64,000 nt of DNA from Bacteroides faecis MAJ27. Lineage in GTDB: Bacteria > Bacteroidota > Bacteroidia > Bacteroidales > Bacteroidaceae. The translations under genes were made by a program, and so were the position numbers. Under the pieces are notes generated by a model, which saw only the letters and a list, made by a program, of their open reading frames with translations, was not told where the DNA came from and did not search any database. Positions 8,817 to 18,315 of this stretch are shown in pieces. The first letter of the stretch is position 1; every line of letters starts with the position of its first letter. Location: positions 80,714 through 144,713 of the forward strand of contig NZ_FNNN01000017.1 in the NCBI RefSeq assembly GCF_900106755.1. The letters are read 5' to 3'.

Positions 8817-10475
8817 ATGAATATGAAAAATATAAAATCCTTCATACTGTTTTTTATTACATCAATAGCTGTATACGGCTGTGAAGATAATTTTGACCCC
8901 AAACTTTACGGGACGTTGAATCCGGAAAACTATCCTACGACAGAGAGTGAATATGAAGATTACACTATGACGTGTTATATTCCTTTTACGACAACATGGC
9001 AGTACCAAATAGCAAACGATCCTGGACAACATAGTTTTTATATTCCCGAAGGGGGAATCCTAAGGGTATTTGAAGCTCCGTCTGATAATATGGCTGCCTG
9101 GAACTTAGGTTGGGGATCATGGATGAAACTATCACAGGCTGATTACAGAGATTGTGTCTACGCAGAGCGTTCATGGGTAGGTGAGCATAATATAAACCAC
9201 ATTCCTAAGCTAGCCCAAATTACTCGTTTTACAGAGATTATTGCTACTTTGGAGAAGGCTGACGATCAAATCTTCAAAACTGTCAGCAAGAAAAGACTAT
9301 TAGGAGAGGCGCATTTATGCAGAGGTCTTATGCTTTATTACCTCATGCACATTTATGGACCATTACCTGCAATTGTTGACAAAGATGATATTAACAATGA
9401 AAATGCTTTGAAAAATTTAGTCAGACCTTCACTGGATGATATGACTACCTGGATTTACAATGATTTCCAATATGCCATGGAAAATCTGCCTGATGCAGTA
9501 AAGGAACACGGCCGTTATACGTCAGATTATGCTAAATTCTGTATGATGAAGCATTGTCTTAATGAAGGTGCACACATGAAAGGCTATTATGAAAAAGCGA
9601 TGCAGATGTATCGTGAACTTAGCAAAGATAATCGATATAGCTTGTTTACAAAGGGAGATAATTCTTATGTAGATATGTTTAAGGCTATAAATGATTTCAA
9701 CTCCGAAATCATTATGGCTGTAAGCTGTGATCCTTCGGCAAACGGAGACGTTAGTAGTGGTAATTTTTTCCCTCTATCTATGCTTGCTACACCAAACGAT
9801 GCCTCCAAGGTGGATGACAAAGGAAATCCTACTCCTTTCAACTATCAAGGAGGTGGATGGATGCAAGCATACAATGTTTCACCGAAACTTTATGACAGTT
9901 ATGAAGCGAAGGATAAACGCCGTGCAGTGATATTAGATGAGTATTGGGTAAATAATCAAGGTATAGTTACTGAAAAGGTAACCAGAGAAGATTTGAACAA
10001 GAGATGGAGCGGATATATTATTTATAAATACCCAATCGAGACCAACACGACTTTTCAAGGGAACGATTTTCCATTGGCTCGCTGGGCTGATGTGTTGCTG
10101 ATGATGGCAGAGGTAGAAGTGAGACAATCTAACGCTGCACCTTCTCCACAGGCAGTAGAAGCGGTTAATCAAGTGAGAAGAAGGAGCGGACTAGATGATT
10201 TGTCTGTTCAACAAACTGCAACTAAGGAGGCTTTTCTAGATGTCATATTAGATGAAAGATCAAAGGAATTTCTATATGAGGGACATCGAAAAATAGATTT
10301 AATACGCTTCAATAAATATTCACAAGCATGTTTCAAAGCAAAAGGGACATTGCCTACACACCAGTACATACCACTACCCAATTACTTGGTGGAACAAGCT
10401 AAATCGTACGGAAAACAATTGAGTCAAACCTACAACCGTCCTCAATGGGAAGATGATATTGCATTGGCTAACTAA
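8817..10475 (+). CDS. SusD/RagB-like surface glycan-binding lipoprotein
   Basis: Surface lipoprotein that caps the SusC barrel and binds the glycan, 552 aa. Lipobox ending VYGC at about residue 23. The TPR-rich SusD fold is suggested by KKRLLGEAHLCRGLMLYYL and the C-terminal hallmark EGHRKIDLIRFNKY. It lies 15 nt after SusC and 11 nt before the next gene, so the transporter pair and the enzymes downstream are one operon. Intact. A second ATG two codons in (8823) is equally possible as start. Confidence 0.95.
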   Translation: MNMKNIKSFILFFITSIAVYGCEDNFDPKLYGTLNPENYPTTESEYEDYTMTCYIPFTTTWQYQIANDPGQHSFYIPEGGILRVFEAPSDNMAAWNLGWGSWMKLSQADYRDCVYAERSWVGEHNINHIPKLAQITRFTEIIATLEKADDQIFKTVSKKRLLGEAHLCRGLMLYYLMHIYGPLPAIVDKDDINNENALKNLVRPSLDDMTTWIYNDFQYAMENLPDAVKEHGRYTSDYAKFCMMKHCLNEGAHMKGYYEKAMQMYRELSKDNRYSLFTKGDNSYVDMFKAINDFNSEIIMAVSCDPSANGDVSSGNFFPLSMLATPNDASKVDDKGNPTPFNYQGGGWMQAYNVSPKLYDSYEAKDKRRAVILDEYWVNNQGIVTEKVTREDLNKRWSGYIIYKYPIETNTTFQGNDFPLARWADVLLMMAEVEVRQSNAAPSPQAVEAVNQVRRRSGLDDLSVQQTATKEAFLDVILDERSKEFLYEGHRKIDLIRFNKYSQACFKAKGTLPTHQYIPLPNYLVEQAKSYGKQLSQTYNRPQWEDDIALAN

Positions 10476-10486
10476 AATAAACTTAC

Positions 10487-11483
10487 ATGAAAATTAGAAA
10501 CTTACTTATTAGCTCTTTATATGTTTGTCTTGTATGCATTTGTATTTCGAATGTTCGAGGACAGCCTCATAGTACCCAACTTCAAGGAGGATACCTTTTT
10601 ATCCATATGCGACATGAAGACTATGGACGTATGTACTATTACATAAGTAGAGATGCACGTACATGGACAAAATTGAATAATAATCAACGGGGCAATGCTG
10701 AATATAGAGGATATCCCGATATTATAAAAGGTCATGATAACAGATATTATATGATTGGTGTTTCGGAAAAGACTCAAAAGCCATTGCTTTGGACCTCAAG
10801 GGATCTTGTAGCGTGGAGTATTGAAAAGGAACTTCCAGTATCCCCTTTTGTCCTTACCGATAATTATTATACCGGAGGAAATAGGTTTGGCGCACCTAAA
10901 TTGTATTATGACGAAGATCCCAAGCAGTATATTGTTACGTGGTATGCGGCCAAAAAAGGAGTCAAAGGAAATGATGAATGGAAAAGTATGCGTACATATT
11001 ATGTGCTGACAGAAGATTTTAGTTCTTTTTCATCACCAAAACGTTTGTTCGATTTTCCAAGTAAAGCTGATTCTGAAATGGCTACCATTGATGTCATAAT
11101 CCGAAAAATTGGTAAAAATTACTATGCGGTTATCAAGGACGAACGGTGGCCGGAAGATGGTATTTCCGACGGGGAAATCTATTCGGTTGGCTAAATCGTC
11201 ATATTTGACGGGTCCTTATTCTTTGGTAAATCCTAAGCATCCTGTTACCACTCCCTATACTTATTTCGAAGCTCCTATCCTCATGCCCAAACCTGGCAAT
11301 AAGGGATGGATGATTTTCTCTGAAAGATATCCGCACGAATATGTACGCTTTGATGCGGAGCATATAGAGGCAGAAAAATGGGAAGTTTGTGATTGTAATA
11401 TTCCCGACTCCCGACACGGAGCTATGGTGCGTTTGAGTGAAGAGGAGTATAATCACGTTTTATCATCATTCTCACAAAAATAA
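10487..11483 (+). pseudogene. GH43-like glycosidase with one frameshift
   Basis: Beta-propeller glycosidase resembling GH43, secreted by its N-terminal signal (about residues 1-26). The first frame (10487-11194) stops after EIYSVG. Dropping one G from the GGGG run at 11171-11174 joins it without loss to the second frame, giving ISDGKSIRLAKS followed by YLTGPYSLVNP, a normal GH43 blade. The repaired protein would be about 331 aa and ends with RHGAMVRLSEEEY. So a single inserted G is the only lesion, either true decay, a phase-variable run or a sequencing error. It sits in the operon between SusD (11 nt) and GH97 (5 nt). Family assignment beyond GH43-like is uncertain. Confidence 0.75.
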
Positions 11484-11488
11484 AAAAT

Positions 11489-13441
11489 ATGCGTATGAAA
11501 AATTTTTATTTGTTATTATTAATAGGATTATTTGCTACCACAGTATATGCCAAGAAAAAAATGAGTCTGTTCTCACCAGACAAGACTATAAAAGTGGAGT
11601 TTTGTCTGTCTGATAAGATTTACTACGATATTTATTACAACGATGAAATTCTATTAAAGGACAATTATCTCCGTTTGTTTTTGAATAACGAAATCCTGGG
11701 AGATAATCCGAAATTACTACGGCAGAAACGTAAAAGTTTCTCGGAAGAACTGAAGCCAGTTGTGCCTCTTAAATTCTCTACTGTTATGAGTCGTTATAAC
11801 ACTCTTATACTTGATTTCAAAGGATATTCCATCGAATTTTGTGCTTTTGATGACGGGGTAGCTTATCGTTTTATTACTCATAAAACTGATAAGGTTGAGG
11901 TACTTGGAGAAGATTTTGCTATTTCTTTTCCTAAAGAATATCTGCTCCATTTGCAGCAACCTTCAAGTTTTAAAACACCTTATGAAGAAGAGTATACACA
12001 TATTTCCAGTCAAGAATGGAAGGATACGGACAAAATGTCTGTGCTTCCCATATTGATTGATACACGCAAGCAATATAAAATATTAGTTGGCGAATCTGAT
12101 CGTTTCGATTATCCGTGTATGTTTTTAAAAGGAAACGGTAAAAACGGATTGAATGCAATCTTTCCCAAAGTGCCTTTAGAATTTGCAGAAGAGGGAGATT
12201 TGAGTATGAAAATTACTAAAGAGGCTGATTATATAGCACAAACTGAAGGAAATCGGAATTATCCATGGCGCTATTTTGTAATTACGAGCGAAGACTCTCA
12301 ACTCATTGAAAATACGATGAATTACAAATTAGCCACTAAAAGTGTTCTTGAAGACAATTCATGGATTAAGCCAGGTTTGGCAAGTTGGGAATGGTGGCAC
12401 GATGCAGCTCTTTATGGTCCAGATGTCAATTTTGTATCAGGATGCAATTACGATACTTATAAATATTATATAGATTTTGCTTCATCATTTCATATTCCAT
12501 ATATTGTAATGGATGCAGGATGGGCTGAAACCGTACTTAATCCTAACAAACCCAATTCACAAATGCGCTTACCCGAGTTGATTCAGTATGGAAAAGATAA
12601 GAACGTAGGCATAATCTTATGGCTGTCGTGGGTGGCTGTTGAACAAAACTTTGATTTATTCAAGACTTACGAAGAATGGGGTATTAAAGGCATAAAAATC
12701 GACTTTATGGACAGAAGCGACCAGTGGATGGTAAATTTTTATGAGCGTGTGGCTAAAGAAGCAGCTAAACATCATCTTTTGGTTGATTTTCATGGCTCTT
12801 TTACTCCTGCAGGTTTGGAGTATAAATATCCGAATGTTGTTTCCTATGAAGGAGTGAAAGGTTTGGAACACATGAGGGGATGTTATCCAGATAATAGTAT
12901 ATACCTTCCTTTTATGCGTAATGCTGTAGGTCCAATGGATTATACTCCGGGACCCATGATTAGCATGCAGCCTGAACTTTATAGTGCTCAACGTCCCAAT
13001 TCTGCAGGTGTAGGAACACGAGCTTTCCAATTAGCTACATTCATTCTTTTTGAGAGTGGATTGCAAATGTTAGCTGACAATCCGGTTAACTATCGAAAAA
13101 ATGAGAATTGCACCCGTTTTATTTCACAAGTCCCTGTAACATGGGATCAGACCAAATCGCTCAAAGCTAAGGTTGGAGAGTATGTCATTGTAGCAAAACG
13201 CAAAGGGAATAAGTGGTTTATTGGCGGTATAACCAATAATGCAGAAATGGAAAGAAAATTTGAAATTTCCCTTGATTTTCTAAATGAAGGGCGTTCTTAT
13301 CAAATGAGTAGTTTTGAAGACGGCATTAATGCTAATCGTCAAGCAACTGATTATAGACACAAACTGTCTACCGTTACAAAATCTTCTTCCATTACTATTT
13401 CAATGAAAAGAAATGGTGGTTTTGCAGCTATTATAGAATAA
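11489..13441 (+). CDS. GH97 glycosidase, probably retaining alpha-galactosidase type
   Basis: Family GH97 enzyme, 650 aa, with a Sec signal (about 1-23, ending VYA), an N-terminal beta-sandwich, a TIM barrel (WEWWHDAALYG, then YIVMDAGWAE) and a C-terminal beta domain. GH97 contains inverting alpha-glucosidases (SusB) and retaining alpha-galactosidases that use an Asp nucleophile. Here Asp405 in GIKIDFMDRSDQ and Glu454 in SYEGVKG are the likely nucleophile and acid/base, favouring the retaining alpha-galactosidase subgroup; this is inference from motifs. It lies 5 nt after the GH43-like gene and 20 nt before the broken GH3. It and the GH36 enzymes point to an alpha-galactosylated substrate. 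Intact. Confidence 0.9.
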   Translation: MRMKNFYLLLLIGLFATTVYAKKKMSLFSPDKTIKVEFCLSDKIYYDIYYNDEILLKDNYLRLFLNNEILGDNPKLLRQKRKSFSEELKPVVPLKFSTVMSRYNTLILDFKGYSIEFCAFDDGVAYRFITHKTDKVEVLGEDFAISFPKEYLLHLQQPSSFKTPYEEEYTHISSQEWKDTDKMSVLPILIDTRKQYKILVGESDRFDYPCMFLKGNGKNGLNAIFPKVPLEFAEEGDLSMKITKEADYIAQTEGNRNYPWRYFVITSEDSQLIENTMNYKLATKSVLEDNSWIKPGLASWEWWHDAALYGPDVNFVSGCNYDTYKYYIDFASSFHIPYIVMDAGWAETVLNPNKPNSQMRLPELIQYGKDKNVGIILWLSWVAVEQNFDLFKTYEEWGIKGIKIDFMDRSDQWMVNFYERVAKEAAKHHLLVDFHGSFTPAGLEYKYPNVVSYEGVKGLEHMRGCYPDNSIYLPFMRNAVGPMDYTPGPMISMQPELYSAQRPNSAGVGTRAFQLATFILFESGLQMLADNPVNYRKNENCTRFISQVPVTWDQTKSLKAKVGEYVIVAKRKGNKWFIGGITNNAEMERKFEISLDFLNEGRSYQMSSFEDGINANRQATDYRHKLSTVTKSSSITISMKRNGGFAAIIE

Positions 13442-13461
13442 TAATAAATGTTAATCTGATT

Positions 13462-15706
13462 ATGAAAACATGTTGGGATTTTCTTATGATATTCTTTATT
13501 GGTATATTGAGAGAAGCATGTACCGCCCATCATATCGATGTGACTGATGAACAAATGAATCAATTTGTCAGTGATTTGATGGATCACATGACATTATGCG
13601 AAAAAATAGGTCAGTTGAATCTGCCATCCGGAGGTGATATCACAACAGGAACTGTGAAAAACGGAGAACTTAGCGAAATGATTCGTAAACAGGAAATAGG
13701 TGGATTTTTTAATGTGAAAGGAATAGATAAAATCTACGAATTGCAACGCTTGGCTGTAGAAGAGAGCAGGCTGAAAATTCCCTTGCTTGTTGGTGCTGAT
13801 GTAATTCATGGCTATGAAACAATTTTCCCCATTCCATTGGCTCTCTCGTGCAGTTGGGATACCTTGGCTGTCGAAAAATGGCTCGCATATCTGCTATAGA
13901 AGCAAGTGCAGATGGTGTAAATTGGACATTCAGTCCAATGGTAGATATTTGTCGTGATGCTCGTTGGGGACGTATTGCGGAAGGAAGCGGGGAAGATCCT
14001 TATCTTGGTTCTTTAATGGCGAAAGCCTATGTACGGGGATATCAGGGAAAGAATTTGCACTTTATGGAGCTTCGGAATCTGGACGTGATTACAATACAGT
14101 AGACATGAGCCGCTTACGAATGTATAATGAATATCTTGCTCCTTACAAAGCTGCTGTAGATGCAGGAGTAGGTAGTGTCATGAGTTCATTCAATATTGTC
14201 GATGGAATTCCAGCCACTGCGAACAAATGGCTGCTTTCTGATTTGCTCCGAAAAGAATGGGGATTCAAGGGATTGTTGGTTACAGATTATAACTCTATTG
14301 CCGAAATGTCTTCGCACGGCATTGCCCCTTTAAAAGAAGCATCTGTACGCTCTCTGCAGGCAGGAACGGATATGGACATGGTATCGTTTGGTTTTCTGAA
14401 TACATTGGAAGAGTCTCTTCAAAATGGAGAAGTTACCGAAGAACAAATCAATACGGCTTGTCGTCGTGTGTTGGAAGTTAAATATAAATTAGGCCTGTTT
14501 GACAACCCTTATAAATATTGCGATACATTACGAGCATCGAAACAACTTTATACTACTGAGCATCGCTCTATTGCACGTAGCATTGCATCTGAAACATTTG
14601 TTTTGCTAAAAAATGAGAAGTCATTGTTACCCATTTCCACTAAAGGGAAAATAGCACTGATTGGTCCGATGGCTAATGCACGTAACAATATGTGCGGAAT
14701 GTGGAGTATGATGTGTAATCCTTCCAAACATCGTACATTACTGGAAGGGATGCGCTCTGCTATTGGCAATAAAGGGGAAGTCCTCTATGCTAAAGGAAGT
14801 AATATCTTCTATGATGAAAATCGCGAAAAGACAGCCACAGGCATGCGCCCATTGGAGCGTGGAGATAATCAAACTTTATTGAAAGAGGCTTTGTAGACTG
14901 CCGCCCGAGCAGATGTTATTGTAGCTGTCTTAGGTGAATGTTCGGAAATGAGCGGAGAATCTGTTTCACGAATCACACTAGAAATTCCAGATGCTCAGCA
15001 TGATTTGTTGAAAGCATTGGTGAAAACAGGAAAGCCGGTAGTATTACTTCTGTTCACAGGACGTCCTTTAGTGCTAACTGAGGAAGCAGCTAATATTCCT
15101 TCCATTCTAAATGTTTGGTTTGGAGGAAGTGAAGCTGGAGATGCTATTGCTGACGTACTGTTTGGAAAAGTGAATCCAAGCGGAAAATAGACAACATCAT
15201 TCCCACGTTCTGTTGGTCAACTCCCATTATATTATAATAGTCATAATACAAGTCGCCCTGATCCGGACAGAAACGTGTTTAATCGTTATACAAGTAATTA
15301 TTTAGAAGATAGTAACGAACTATTATATCCATTTGGCTATGGACTGAGTTATACCCATTTCCAATATGACGATATGGTATTAAGTTCTAATGTTTTGAAG
15401 AAAGGGGAAAATTTGATAATTTCTGTTATTGTTACAAATGAAGGTGATTATGATGGCTGTGAAGTCGTACAATTATATTTGCATGATATCTATGCCGATG
15501 TAGTTCGTCCTGTAAAGGAACTGAAAAATTTCAAACGCATTTTCTTAAAGAAAGGGGAAAGCCGTGAAGTTAGGTTTGTAATCACAGAAGAGGATTTGAA
15601 ATTCTATAATTCGAATTTACAATATGTTTATGAACTAGGCGATTTTGAAGTTATGGTAAGAACAAACAGCCGGAATGTACAGTCTAAAACTTTTTTTGCA
15701 GAATAG
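13462..15706 (+). pseudogene. Degraded GH3 beta-glycosidase
   Basis: Remains of a secreted GH3 enzyme that would have been about 760 aa. Four lesions are visible. (1) The A run at 13874-13878 is one A short; adding one links VEK to MARISAIEASADG. (2) Near 14050 a deletion plus frame change joins YQGK to FALYGASE and removes the conserved residues before KHF. (3) An in-frame TAG at 14894-14896 falls in EAL-TAARADVIV where a Gln is expected. (4) An in-frame TAG at 15188-15190 falls in PSGK-TTSFPRSVGQ where a Leu is expected. Between them the nucleophile block VTDYNSIAE and the C-terminal FGYGLSYTHF block are well preserved, so the decay is recent. Last cistron-like unit of the SusCD operon. Confidence 0.88.
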
Positions 15707-16023
15707 CTTTTACCCGTCCTTCTTGCATAATATTTATGTAGAATATTTGCTCTTAAAATATTTGTTTAATAGCAGTATCGTAAAATATAACAGGAAAATG
15801 TTTATTGTTTTCTGTACTTGATTTTTATGCTTGGTATCACGAAGTTTGTATAACATGGATTTATGCTCAAAAAGAATATAAGTTCAATAATGAGAGATTG
15901 AAAATATTTGCTTTATTATGAAATTGAGGACAGTGTTTTTTCGTAAACCTGTAGTAATCATTTACAAATGAATGATATATAATGATTTGTTTAGTTTTAA
16001 TTTATTCTTGAAATAATATAGTT
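15707..16023 (+). other. Gene-free stretch before the GH65 remnant
   Basis: 317 AT-rich bases without a gene. AATATTT-type words recur irregularly near 15730-15765 but not as an ordered array. It presumably held the GH65 promoter; no exact TAnnTTTG box is seen. Confidence 0.45.
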
Positions 16024-17290
16024 ATGGAAAAAATATACTTTTACTTTTGATATGGATAGTCTGTGGATTTACTTATGTACATGCTCATGATTCGCTGTGG
16101 AACATAAAGACATCAGACTATCATGATGCTTATTATGGTACTGCTGTAGGAAATGGAGGAATCGGTATTTTACCTTGGAAAGAACCTTTTTCCGTCAAGC
16201 AGATTGTACTGAACCATGTATTTGATGCGGAAGCTCCTCATGAGGTCAGTAGACTGATTCGTGGCATCAATCCTTTCAGTATGAATGTGAAAATGGATGG
16301 TCAAGTAGTGGATGGAACACATATATCCGGATGGGAGCAGTGTATCCTTTTGAAAGAAGCCTTACATCAGACTCGCTTTGTCTATGCAAATAAACTTGAA
16401 GTATCTTATAGTATCTGGGCCTTGCGCAGTATGCCTTATGCTGGTTTGATACAAGTGAAAGCTTTAACACCGGTCGACTTGTCTGTGGAAAATGGGGCTG
16501 AAGTTTCCGATGAGTATCTACAGCCTAGAGTGCAACGGAAAAGTATACAGGATTATGGACTTCATCTAAAACTCTTGCGTACTTCAGCTTTAACTAGACA
16601 CAGAAATTTGCAAGTCTTTGCCACTTCGGCTTTCATTTTTGAGAATGTACTGAGGTGTAAGAGTTTGATAATAAAAGAAATATATTTGCAAAACATTTAA
16701 AAACAGGAGAAGAATTTTCCTTTGCTTTGCTGGGTACCGTCTGTTCGCAACGTGATTTTATAGACCCTTGTAATGAATCCGACGCTCTTTGTGGCATAAA
16801 AGTTCCTGTCTCTTGGAATGCCGTAGCAAAGGGATCGCGTATACCGAAATTTTCTGATGGCGTGACCCGTGAATACGAGGGATATGATGGTCAGATTATT
16901 AAACAGGCAGATGCAAACTTATTGGCATATCCACTGAAAGCTATCACTCGTCCTGAAGAAATAAAGAGAGATTTACTCTACTATGAGCCCCAAATAGACA
17001 AAAGTGGACCTGCTATGTCCTATTCTGTATTGGCTCTGCAGTATGCCCGTTTGGGTGATGGGGAGAAGGCCTATGAATTGTTTGTGCGTAGTTTCTGTCC
17101 CAATCAACTGCCGCCTTTCGGGGTGATTTCTGAAGGTGCTGGGGAAACAAACCCTTATTTTACTACTGGTGCAGGTGGATTACTTCAAATGGTAATTAAT
17201 GGCTTTTGTGGTCTAGACTTAACTGACAAAGGTATCAAACAGTTGCCTTCAGCACTCCCTAAGCATTGGAAGAAAATTATTTTAACGTGA
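16024..17290 (+). pseudogene. Gutted GH65-like glycosidase/phosphorylase
   Basis: Two ends of a GH65-type protein. The ATG at 16024 is followed by a stop within nine codons. Removing one TA from ATATAC restores MEKILLLLIWIVCGF, a normal signal peptide, joined to HAHDSLWNIKTSDYHDAYY, so the start was lost by a 2-nt duplication. The N-terminal beta-domain runs to about 16,650, where the frame is lost. It resumes as KTGEEFSFALLGTVC and then leaps to KVPVSWNAVAKGSRIPKF, so most of the central (alpha/alpha)6 barrel is deleted. The C-terminal part (ADANLLAYPL, GAGGLLQMVINGF) is recognisable as GH65. Its last Thr codon and stop lie inside the left end of the IS element, so the true C-terminus is also missing. 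Confidence 0.72.
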
Positions 17291-17301
17291 GTTCGATATA
17301 A
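17285..17301 (+). repeat. IS left terminal inverted repeat
   Basis: ACGTGAGTTCGATATAA, the exact reverse complement of 18299-18315. The TGA inside it serves as the stop of the GH65 remnant. Confidence 0.85.
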
Positions 17302-17390
17302 GATTAAAATATTCTTTTGATTATAAGGAACATAGCGATAAAAGTATTAAATTTATAGTGCTCACTTATAACATTCAAACGATTACCACT

Positions 17391-18297
17391 ATGTTCACAG
17401 AGGCTAAATTTACAGAGATTTATTGTATGGCAGATGATTTCTGCAAGGAATTTACGCTGTAACAGAAAAAATATATGTTCGAAGATACGACTCATACGCA
17501 TCGGAACAAACCGAACCGTATGAATGATGCTGAAATAATGGTTATCCTTATTCTGTTCCATTCGGGAGGATTCAGATGTTTCAAGCATTATTACAAGGAA
17601 TATGTCTGCAGACATTTGACACATCTTTTCCCCCGGTGTGTATCTTACAACCGTTTTGTGGAATTGGAAAAAGAAGTTCTTTTGCCGCTGACCATCTTCA
17701 TCAAGCAAGTGTTCTTAGGTACATGTACCGGTATCAGCTTCGTGGATTCCACCCCGCTTCGTGTATGCCGTAACCAACGGATACTGATACACAAGACTTT
17801 TGAAGGGTTGGCTACCCGTGGAAAGTGCTCCATGAGATGGTTCTTCGGATTCAAACTCCATCTAATAATCAATGACAAGGGAGAAATCCTGAATTTCATG
17901 TTCACTCCTGCAAACGTGGATGACAGGGAACCATTGAAACAAGGGAATTTCTTGAAGAATATCAAAGGAAAGCTTTGTGCCGACAAAGGATATATCGGTT
18001 AGGCACTGTTTGAAAAACTGTTCTTGAATGGTATTCAATTGCTTACCAAAGTGAAAAATAATATGAAAAAATTCATTGATGACTGTAGCAGACAAGATTT
18101 TATTGCGCAAACGTGCATTGATTGAAACTGTTAATGACGAATTGAAAAATATTGCACAGATTGAACATTCCAGACACCGTTCATTCAACAACTTTATAGC
18201 AAATGCTCTTTCAGCTATTGCTGTGTACTGTTTCTTTGAAAAGAAGCCTGCCATTGATGTGAATTTTATCAAGGACAGGCAACTTACATTGTTTTGA
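17391..18297 (+). pseudogene. IS982-family transposase, interrupted
   Basis: Frame begins at ATG 17391 (MFTEAKFTEIYCMADDF). It meets an in-frame TAA at 17460-17462, continues as QKKYMFEDTTHTHRNK, and has a second in-frame TAG at 18000-18002 (YIG-ALFEKLFLNG). One extra A in the run after KVKNNM (about 18063-18070) shifts the frame; removing it restores MKNSLMTVADKILLRKRALI. The C-terminus ends RQLTLF just before the right repeat. Recognisable segments are SFVDSTPLRVCRN, FFGFKLHLIINDKGE and ADKGYIG. With two nonsense codons and one frameshift it cannot make a whole transposase, so the element could move only with a helper. Confidence 0.85.
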
Positions 18298-18298
18298 A

Positions 18299-18315
18299 TT
18301 ATATCGAACTCACGT
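18299..18315 (-). repeat. IS right terminal inverted repeat
   Basis: TTATATCGAACTCACGT, the exact reverse complement of 17285-17301. It abuts the residual GH36 coding sequence. Confidence 0.85.

Larger units (their letters stand above)
17285..18315 (+). mobile_element. IS982-family insertion sequence with dead transposase
   Basis: About 1,031 bp bounded by perfect 17-bp terminal inverted repeats (18 bp if the flanking A/T pair is counted). The transposase within carries an H-x-R-K and DDE-like segments of the IS982 type but is interrupted. Flanks show TATTTTA at 17278-17284 and TATTTCA at 18316-18322, six of seven identical, which could be an eroded target duplication or a target preference. 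The left edge cuts the GH65 C-terminus and the right edge cuts the GH36 5' end, so DNA between those genes has been lost. Confidence 0.85.

Noticed and set aside
14894..15190. TAG recoding (stop read as an amino acid)
   Set aside because: The same gene also has a frameshift and a deletion, and neighbouring intact genes use TAG as a normal stop, so the TAG codons are nonsense lesions.
17391..18297. Programmed frameshift in the IS transposase
   Set aside because: IS982-type transposases are read from one frame, and two extra nonsense codons show decay.
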